NCBI GenBank assembly: GCA_963834305.1
Contig: CAWIAX010000001.1
Location: forward strand, 449,420-513,419
Source of the DNA: JACCXG01 sp963834305
GTDB taxonomy: Bacteria; Acidobacteriota; Vicinamibacteria; Vicinamibacterales; 2-12-FULL-66-21
Reading direction: 5' to 3'
DNA: 64,000 nt
Positions 55,066 to 64,000 of this stretch are shown here, in pieces. The position numbers were made by a program, and so were the translations under genes. How positions within the stretch are numbered: the first letter of the stretch is position 1; the number at the start of each line of letters is the position of its first letter. Below the pieces are notes generated by a model that saw nothing but the letters and a program-made list of their open reading frames with translations, had not been told where the DNA came from and did no database searches.

Positions 55066-58000
55066 ATGCACTCCTCCTTCACCGCGGATCTTCCCGCGCC
55101 CTCCGGCCTGTACGACCCGCGGTTCGAGCACGACGCCTGCGGCGTCTCGTTCGTCGCCAACATCACGGGCGTGCGCAGCCGCGACATCGTGTCGATGGGC
55201 ATCGGCGCGCTGTGCAACATGGAGCACCGCGGCGCCACCGGCGCCGAGGCCGACACCGGCGACGGTGCCGGCATCCTCATCCAGGTGCCGGACCGCTTCC
55301 TCGTCGAGCGTCGCCGGCGTTCGCAGCTGCCCGCGCGAGGGCCGCTACGCCGTCGGGCTGGCGTTCCTGCCGCCGACCCCGAGCGACGCCGAGAAGGCGC
55401 AGGCGTCGATCGAGCGCGATCGTCGCCGACGAGAGCCTGACCGTCCTCGGCTGGCGCGACGTGCCGGTCAACCCGGACTGCCTCGGCACCAGCGCACGGG
55501 CCGTGATGCCGAGCTTCCAGCAGCTGTTCATCGGCGACCCGGCACGGTGCCGACGGGCATCGACCTCGACCGCAAGGTGTTCATCGCGCGCAAGCGCATC
55601 GAGCACGAGCTGCCCGCCGAGCAGCAGACGTACTTCCCGTCGCTCAGCAGCCGCACGCTGATCTACAAGGGGATGCTGACCACGCCGCAGCTGGCCGAGT
55701 TCTTCCCCGACCTCGGCCGACGAGCGGGTCGAGTCGGCGCTCGCGCTGGTGCACAGCCGGTTCAGCACCAACACGTTCCCGTCGTGGCCGCTGGCCCACC
55801 CGTACCGCTACATCGCCCACAACGGCGAGATCAACACCGTGCAGGGCAACCGCAACTGGATGCGCACCCGCGAGGCGCTGCTGGCCAGCGATCTGCTGCC
55901 CGGGCTCGACCGGGCGTTCCCGATCTGCACGCCCGGCGGCAGCGACTCGGCGACGTTCGACGAGGTGCTCGAGCTGCTGCACCTCGGCGGTCGCCGCTTG
56001 CCGCACGCGATGTTGATGATGATCCCCGAGGCGTGGGAGAACCACGACACGATGGACGCCGAGAAGCGCGCGTTCTACCGCTTCCACGCCGTCGCTGATG
56101 GAGCCGTGGGACGGCCCGGCGAGCGTCGCGTTCACCGACGGCACGCTGATCGGCGCGGTGCTCGACCGCAACGGTCTGCGGCCCGAGCCGCTACTGGGTC
56201 ACCGACGACGACATCGTCGTGCATGGCCAGCGAGGTCGGCGTCATCGACATCGACCAGCGCGAAGGTCGTCCGCAAGGGTCGCCTGCAGCCGGGCCGGAT
56301 GTTCCTGATCGACACCGCGCGGGCCGCATCGTCGACGACGACGAGATCAAGCGGAACTCGCCACGGAGCAGCCGTACGAGCAGTGGCTCGACGAGGGCAT
56401 GGTCGAGCTCGACGAGCTGCCCGAGCGCGAGCACGTCGTGTTCAGCCACTCGAGCGTGCTGCGCCGCCAGCAGGTGTTCGGCTACACGCACGAGGAGATG
56501 AAGCTCATCATCGCCCCGATGGCGAAGGCCGGCGCCGAGCCGATCGGCTCGATGGGCACCGACACGCCGATCGCCGTGCTCAGCGAGCGCCCGCGGCTGC
56601 TGTTCGACTACTTCCAGCAACTGTTCGCGCAGGTCACCAACCCGCCGCTCGACGCGATCCGCGAGGAGGTCGTCACGTCGGTCGGCTCGACCGTCGGTCC
56701 CGAGGCGAACCTGCTCGCACCCGGGCCCGAGAGCTGCCGCCAGCTGGTGCTGCCGTTCCCGGTGATCGACAACGACGAGCTGGCCAAGATCATCCACATC
56801 AACGACTCGACGGCGACGTGTCGACGCGGCGCCGAGCGCCGTACCCCGACCTCGCCGCGGTCGTCGTCAGCGGGCTGTACCGGGTGGCCGGCGGCGGCCT
56901 GGCGCTGCAGCGCGCGCTCGACGCCGTGCGCTCCGAGGTCAGCAAGGCGATCGACGACGGCGCGCGGATCATCGTGCTCAGCGATCGCAACAGCGACGAG
57001 GTCTACGCGCCGATCCCCAGCCTGCTGCTGACCGCCGCCGTGCACCACCACCTGATCCGCGAGAAGCAGCGCACCAAGGTCGGGCTGATCGTCGAGTGCG
57101 GCGACGCCCGCGAGGTGCACCACATGGCGCTGCTCGATCGGCTACGGCGCCGGTGCGATCAACCCGTACCTCGCCTTCGAGAGCATCGAGGACATGATCG
57201 CCGAGGACCTGCACGGCCTCGGCGGGATCGACGCCGCACAAGGCCGTGAAGCACTACATCAAGGCCGCCGGCAAGGGCGTGCTGAAGGTGATGAGCAAGA
57301 TGGGCGTCAGCACCGTCGCCAGCTACACCGGCGCGCAGATCTTCGAGGCGATCGGTCTCGGCCAGGATCTCGTCGACGAGTACTTCACCGGCACGGTCAG
57401 CCGTCTCGGCGGCATCGGGCTCGACGAGATCGCCGCCGAGGTCGCCGCCCGCCACGGCGCCGGCCCACCCGCGCCGACCCGAGGAGCGTGCCCACCGCAA
57501 GCTCGAGCTCGGCGGCGAGTACCAGTGGCGTCGCGAGGGCGAGGTCCACCTGTTCAACCCGGAGACCGTGTTCAAGCTGCAGCACGCGCACCCGTGCCAA
57601 GCGCTACGACATCTTCAAGCAGTACACCGCGCTGGTCGACGACCAGGCCCAGGCAGCTGGCGACGCTCCGCGGCCTGTTCGAGTTCAAGCGTCGGCGTAC
57701 GCCCAGCGGTGCCGATCGACGAGGTCGAGCCGGTCAGCGAGATCGTCAAGCGGTTCTCGCACCGGCGCGATGAGCTACGGCTCGATCAGCACGGAGGCGC
57801 ACGAGACGCTGGCGATCGCGATGAACTCGATCGGCGGCAAGAGCAACACCGGCGAAGGCGGCGAGGACGCCGACCGGCTGCACGACCCGCAGCGGCGCAG
57901 CGCGATCAAGCAGGTCGCCAGCGGCCGCTTCGGCGTCACCAGCGAGTACCTCGTCAACGCCGACGACCTGCAGATCAAGATGGCGCAGGGCGCCAAGCCC

Positions 58001-59675
58001 GGCGAGGGCGGCCAGCTGCCCGGCCACAAGGTGTACCCGTGGATCGCCAAGACCCGCCACAGCACGCCCGGCGTCGGCCTGATCAGCCCGCCGCCGCACC
58101 ACGACATCTACTCGATCGAGGATCTCAAGCAGCTGATCCACGACCTGAAGAACGCCAACCCGCCGGCGCGGGTGCACGTCAAGCTGGTCAGCGAGGTCGG
58201 CGTCGGCACCGTCGCCGCCGGCGTGAGCAAGGCCAAGGCCGACGTCGTGCTGATCAGCGGCCACGACGGCGGCACCGGTGCCTCGCCGCTGACCTCGCTG
58301 AAGCACGCCGGCGCGCCGTGGGAGCTCGGCCTCGCCGAGACGCAGCAGACGCTGCTGCTCAACGGCCTGCGCGACCGCATCGTGGTGCAGGCCGACGGTC
58401 AGTTGAAGACCGGTCGCGACGTCGTCATCGCGGCGCTGCTCGGTGCCGAGGAGTTCGGCTTCGCCACCGCGCCGCTGGTCGTCAGCGGCTGCGTGATGAT
58501 GCGCGTCTGCCACCTCGACACCTGCCCGGTCGGCGTCGCCACGCAGAACCCGGAGCTGCGCGCGAAGTTCACCGGCAAGCCCGAGTTCGTCGTCAACTTC
58601 ATGGAGTTCATCGCCGAGGAGGTGCGCGAGCAGATGGCGCAGCTCGGCTTCCGCACGATCGCCGAGATGGTCGGCCACGTCGAGCTGCTCGACACCGCGC
58701 ACGGCGGTCGACCACTGGAAGGCGAAGGGTCTCGACATCAGCCCGATCCTCGCCGAGCCGCAGAACCCGTACGGCCAGACGCTGCTCAACTCGGTCGGCC
58801 AGGACCACGGCCTCGACGAGGCGCTCGACCAGCAGCTGATCGAGCTGTGCGAGCCGGCGATCGAGCGCGGCGAGCCGGTGTCGCTCGAGCTGCCCGATCC
58901 GCAACGTCAACCGCACCGTCGGCACGATGCTCGGGCAACGCGGTCACCACGCGCGCACGGCGGCGCCGGGCTGCCGGACGACACGATCGACCTCCACTTC
59001 CGCGGCTCGGCCGGCCAGAGCTTCGGTGCGTTCGTGCCGACGGGGATCACGCTGACGCTCGAGGGCGACGCCAACGACTACGTCGGCAAGGGCCTGTCGG
59101 GCGGGCGCATCGTCGTGCGGCCCGACCGACGACGCCACGTTCGCCGGCCGAGGACAACGTCATCGCCGGCAACGTCATCGGCTACGGCGCGACCGGCGGC
59201 GAGATCTTCCTCCGCGGCATCGTCGGCGAGCGCTTCTGCGTGCGCAACTCCGGTGCCACCGCGGTCGTCGAGGGCGTCGGCGACCACGGCTGCGAGTACA
59301 TGACCGGCGGCCGCGTGGTGGTGCTCGGGCCCGACCGGCCGCAACTTCGGCGCCGGGATGAGCGGCGGCATCGCCTACGTCTACGACCCCGCACGACGTG
59401 TTCGCCGCGCAAGCTCAACGCGGAGATGGTGCAGCTGCAACCGCTCGACGACGACGACGTCGACTTCGTGCGGCGCACCGTCGCGACGCCACGCCGAGCT
59501 GACCGGTTCGCCGGTCGGCGCAGCGGATCGTCGACGACTGGGACGGCGAGGTCGGCGCACTTCAAGCGGGTGATGCCGATCGACTACCAGCGGGTGCTCG
59601 ACGTGCATCGAACTGGCGCAGGCCGAGGGCCTCGACGACGCGGCGACTCTCGACCGCGTGATGGAGGCGAGCCGG

Positions 59676-59683
<8 letters not shown>
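55066..59683 (+). CDS. gltB: glutamate synthase large subunit, many frameshifts
   Basis: Makes glutamate from glutamine and 2-oxoglutarate. The amidotransferase begins at FEHDACGVSFVANITG, where the Cys becomes the N-terminus after processing; HRGATGAEADTGDGAGILIQ, NTFPSWPLAHPYRYIAHNGE INT. The central and FMN domain has ISTEAHETLAIAMNSIGGKS NTGEGG, VKLVSEVGVGTVAAGV, GHDGGTGASPL and the 3Fe-4S CHLDTCPVGVATQ; the GXGXG repeat domain ends it at ASRMG. About 1530 residues with more than twenty breaks. The stop overlaps gltD by 8 bp. Confidence 0.95.
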
Positions 59684-61139
<1,456 letters not shown>

Positions 61140-61163
61140 GTGGCTCCCGTAGTCTTGTCGGCC

Positions 61164-61871
61164 ATGCGATCGAATGTGGCGAGGAGCCGGAGAACGGGTG
61201 CCATCGCCCTCGGACTGATGGCAGCCGTGACGGTCAGCGCCTGCGGCAGCTCGTCCAACGGTTCGTCGACGTCGACGATCGCCACGCTCACGTCCGACCA
61301 ACTTCGTCCAGCTGCCGACCGTCCCGAGCACGACCACCACCACGGTGCCGCTCGCCGCCGGTCAGGCGATCACGGGCGAGAGCACGTACACCATCCAGTC
61401 CGGCGACTATCCGTCGACGATCGCCCGCCGGTTCAAGGTCCAGCTCACCGATCTGCTCGCGCTCAACGGCTGGACGCTCGTCGGTCAGCAGGTCACCAAC
61501 TTCCCGGCCGTCGGCACCCAGATCAAGATCCCCGCCGGCGCCACCATGCCCGGGACGAGCACGGAGACGACGGCCGCGCCGGCCGTCGGGACGGAGACCG
61601 GCACCACCACGACGGTCGCCGGCGCTCAGCCCGACACCAGCACCACCGTCGCCGCCGCTGCCGGGGCGACACCACCACGGTCGCCGGCGGCGGCGACAAC
61701 TGCACGGCGGGGAGCTACACGATCACCGCCGACGACACCACCCGCATCAAGGTTGCCGACAAGTTCAACGTCACCGTCGATCAGCTCGACGCGGCGAACT
61801 CCGGCACCAACGGGTACAGCGCGTTCTATCCCGGTCTGAAGATCGTGATCCCGGCCAAGGCCGGCTGCTGA
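61164..61871 (+). CDS. LysM-domain lipoprotein, one or two frameshifts
   Basis: Signal peptide MRSNVARSRRTGAIALGLMA with lipobox VSAC, then a Ser/Thr-rich stretch, a first LysM (YTIQSGDYPSTIARRFKVQL and ending AVGTQIKIPAGA), a long Thr/Ala/Val linker and a second LysM (YTITADDTTRIKVADKFNVT and YPGLKIVIPA). About 235 residues. Breaks near 61303 and 61668. Probably binds peptidoglycan on the outside of the membrane. Confidence 0.8.
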   Translation: MRSNVARSRRTGAIALGLMAAVTVSACGSSSNGSSTSTIATLTSDQLRPAADRPEHDHHHGAARRRSGDHGREHVHHPVRRLSVDDRPPVQGPAHRSARAQRLDARRSAGHQLPGRRHPDQDPRRRHHARDEHGDDGRAGRRDGDRHHHDGRRRSARHQHHRRRRCRGDTTTVAGGGDNCTAGSYTITADDTTRIKVADKFNVTVDQLDAANSGTNGYSAFYPGLKIVIPAKAGC

Positions 61872-61896
61872 ACGCCTGCCGGCCGAGTACCCGCTG

Positions 61897-62569
61897 ATGG
61901 AACCGCTCCACCTGTCGATCGTCGAGGGGCGGGTGCTCGGTTGTCTGCTGGAGAAGGAGCGCACGGTTCCCGACCAGTACCCGCTCACCGGGAACACGTT
62001 GCTCTCGGCCTGCAACCAGAGCACGTCGCGCGAGCCGGTGATGCACCTCGCGCGAGCACGAGATCAACGGTGCGGTCGACATCGCTGAAGGCGGCCGGTC
62101 TGCTGCGCTTCGTTCACCCGTCGCACGGCCGCAGCGTCACCCGCTATCGCCAGGTGCTCGACGAGCGGCTCGAGCTCGATCGGCCGCGTTCAGCGCCTTG
62201 ATCGCCGTGCTCCTGCTCCGTGGCCCGCAGACGGCGGCCGAGCTGCACAGCCGCACCGAACGGCTGCACACGTTCGGTTCGTTCACCGACGTCGAGTACC
62301 ACCTCGGTGAGCTCGCCGGTCGCGAGCTCGTCGAGCGACTCGAGCGCCAGCCCGGCCAGAAGGAGCAGCGCTGGCGCCAGCTGATCGCCGAGGAAGCCGT
62401 CGTCGAGCTCAGCAATCGGTCCACCTCCGGCACCGGCCACGCGAGCTCGACGTTCTCGACCGCCTCCACGGGCTCCACGGGCTCCACGGGCTCGGTGATG
62501 GCCGACCGCATCGCCGATCTGGAAGACCGAGTCGCCCGCCTCGAGGCCGCCCTCGCCGACCTCCTCTGA
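61897..62569 (+). CDS. DUF480 (YceH-like) winged-helix protein, frameshifted
   Basis: LSIVEGRVLGCLLEKERTVP and QYPLTGNTLLSACNQSTSRE are the DUF480 hallmarks, then SLKAAGLLRFVHPSHGRSVT and the second winged helix ALIAVLLLRGPQTAAELHSR with RTERLHTFGSFTDVEYHLGE. A short STG-repeat spacer (three 9-bp units at about 62462-62488) leads to a C-terminal coiled coil ADLEDRVARLEAAL. About 223 residues; breaks near 62050-62075 and 62185. Function unknown. Confidence 0.85.
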
Positions 62570-62661
62570 CCCGCGCCAGCAGGGAGCTCCCGCGGCGATC
62601 AGTCCGGCCGGTCCACCTCCGATCGCGTCTCGATGTCACGTCCCGACCGGCGATTGCTCGG

Positions 62662-63998
62662 TGTTCTGTCGCGGAACATAGGTGACACGTATGTCGCGGG
62701 ACATGGGTGACAGTTCAGGAGGGTAGCTCGGGTGGGCGGCCGGGTGGGCGGCCGCTGGGTTGGTAGCGGCGGGTGTGGTCGAGCTTGAGGTGGCGGATGA
62801 GGTTGCCGTCGACGAAGACGGTGGCGTGGTGGTCGTCGATGATCACTGCGGCGTTGCTGCCGGCCCATTGCGTTGCCGAGTCCGATGATGCGCCCGCGGA
62901 CTCGCACGATGCCGGCGTGGTTGACGGTGATCTGTCGCGGTCCTTGGTTCGCGGTGGGCCAGGTCGGATGCTCGAGCGGTGTCGGGGCGGGTTGCGCCTT
63001 CGGGGTTGCCTGCCATCGGCTGATTGGGGTGACCCGCCCGATGCCTTGGTGGGGTCGTTCATGGTTGTAGACCCGACAGAACTCGTCGAGCTGGGCTTGC
63101 AGCTCGGCGAGGTCGGTGGCCAGCCGGCGTTTCTGACGCAGCCACTTCTTCAGGGTCTGCTGGAACCGTTCGACTTTGCCGGTGGTCTGCGGGTGGAATG
63201 GTCGACCGGTGATCGGTCGCACCCCGACATCACGTAGATGGGCTTCGAACATCACTTCGATGTGGCGGAGCTTGCCGGAGAAGCACAACCCGTTGTCCGA
63301 CAGCATCCCGGCTGGCAGACCCCACGTTTCGGCGCCTTCGCAGAAGGTTCGCCATGCCTGCTCGCCCGACGCCGCAGTCGACCGCCCGCGACCGGATCGC
63401 GACCCGGGAGTGATCATCGATGATGTTGAAGATCTTCACCCCACCCGTCGCGATCACCCAGTCGGTCGCGTCGATCTGCCACCACTCGTTCGGTGCTGGC
63501 GCTTCGAACCGCCGCCACGAACCCTTCGGGCGCTTGTGCGGCTGAGCGACCACCAGACCCCGACGAACCAGGATCCGATGGATCGACGCCACCGACGGCA
63601 CCACCGTGCTGCCTCGCCGGCCCAGATGCCACTGGATCGTCGTCGCCCCATGATCCAACCCGGCATCGGCGAGCTCCTTGCGGAGCCGCACCACCACGTC
63701 CTCGACCTCCGCCGGGGTCTGCAACGGTGAATGATGCGGCCGACGCGAACGCGACTCGATCCCCACCACCCCCTCAGCCCGATACCGGGCCAGGTACTTG
63801 TAGAACGTCTTACGCGACACCCCCGCGTCACGGCACACCTGCGACACGTTCACCGACGCGCCCTCAGCCACTGCGATCACCGAAGAGATCAACTTCATCG
63901 ATACCACCGTTCCTGGCCATGACCCACAACGATCACAGCCCTCAGGTGTCACCCATGTCCCGCGACATCCACTGTCACCCATGTCCCGAGAAGAGACA
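62662..63998. mobile_element. IS481-like insertion sequence
   Basis: One transposase gene flanked by terminal inverted repeats. Each end has two tandem copies of a 22-bp unit. The inner pair is perfect: 62691-62712 and 63947-63968 (TGTCGCGGGACATGGGTGAC, inverted). The outer pair is imperfect: left TGTTCTGTCGCGGAACATAG from 62662, right TGTCTCTTCTCGGGACATGG reading in from 63998. Length about 1337 bp. Target duplications cannot be judged because the right flank is cut by the window edge. Confidence 0.85.
62715..63899 (-). CDS. tnp: IS481-family transposase, two frameshifts
   Basis: MKLISSVIAVAEGASVNVSQ VCRDAGVSRKTFYKYLARY is the helix-turn-helix start. DDE catalytic core: NEWWQIDATDW (first Asp), GMLSDNGLCFSG (second Asp), TGKVERFQQTLKKWLR (Glu). 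Then YNHERPHQGIGRVTPISRW, typical of the family, and a C-terminal beta domain VIIDDHHATVFVDGNLIRHL. Frame breaks near 63395 and 62875. About 395 residues; whether the gene is active depends on whether those breaks are real. Confidence 0.88.
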
Positions 63999-64000
63999 CC

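Overview
The window reads as two different bacterial backgrounds joined near 29.8-30.1 kb. Positions 1-19.5 kb carry housekeeping genes of an acidobacterium-like genome (inference from BshC, DUF1844, a PEGA-domain pseudokinase, YraN and gene style): argH, bshC, pseudokinase, carA-carB, comEC, mazG, a DUF1844 gene, an MBL hydrolase, ribF, cysS, an argD-like aminotransferase, yraN, tRNA-Gly and tRNA-Cys. Positions 30.1-64 kb carry Acidimicrobiia-like genes (Ilumatobacter-type, inferred): tRNA-Lys, tRNA-His, a hemL-like gene, recA-miaB-miaA-dapF-hflX-dapC, lexA divergent from a LysM gene, nrdR, an M14 peptidase, a RibD_C protein, a B12-dependent nrdJ, an ATP-dependent ligase, tdk, gltB-gltD, a LysM lipoprotein, a DUF480 gene and an IS481-like element at the right edge. 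Bacillithiol (bshC) and an actinobacterial SOS regulon would be an odd pair in one chromosome, so a chimeric contig is the simplest explanation.

Between the two lies an island at tRNA-Cys. Element 1 (19425-24565) is bounded by a 45-bp direct repeat of the tRNA 3' half. It carries a tyrosine integrase, an AlpA-like excisionase, a DUF433/DUF5615 toxin-antitoxin pair and an unrecognised multi-pass membrane protein. Element 2 starts directly after the right repeat with a second, different integrase, then an excisionase, two small proteins, a RadC-like protein, a DUF932 protein and an unknown gene; its right end is not seen. The most interesting signal is a pair of 133-nt elements (20951-21083 and 27097-27229), one per integrative element, each lying just upstream of the minus-strand excisionase/integrase gene set. 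They share outer arms, loop motifs and exact length while their inner stems differ by compensatory changes, as expected of a conserved structured RNA or DNA.

Many conserved genes, especially after 30 kb, are split by single-base indels. The contexts are strikingly repetitive (an extra G between C and TAC or CAG, and shortened G runs), which points to sequencing error rather than gene decay. Genes are annotated here across those breaks, so their lengths are often not multiples of three.

Regulation visible in the sequence: a LexA box before recA, a cluster of LexA boxes between lexA and the LysM gene, three DnaA-box-like sites before nrdJ, and several hairpins after or between minus-strand genes of element 2.
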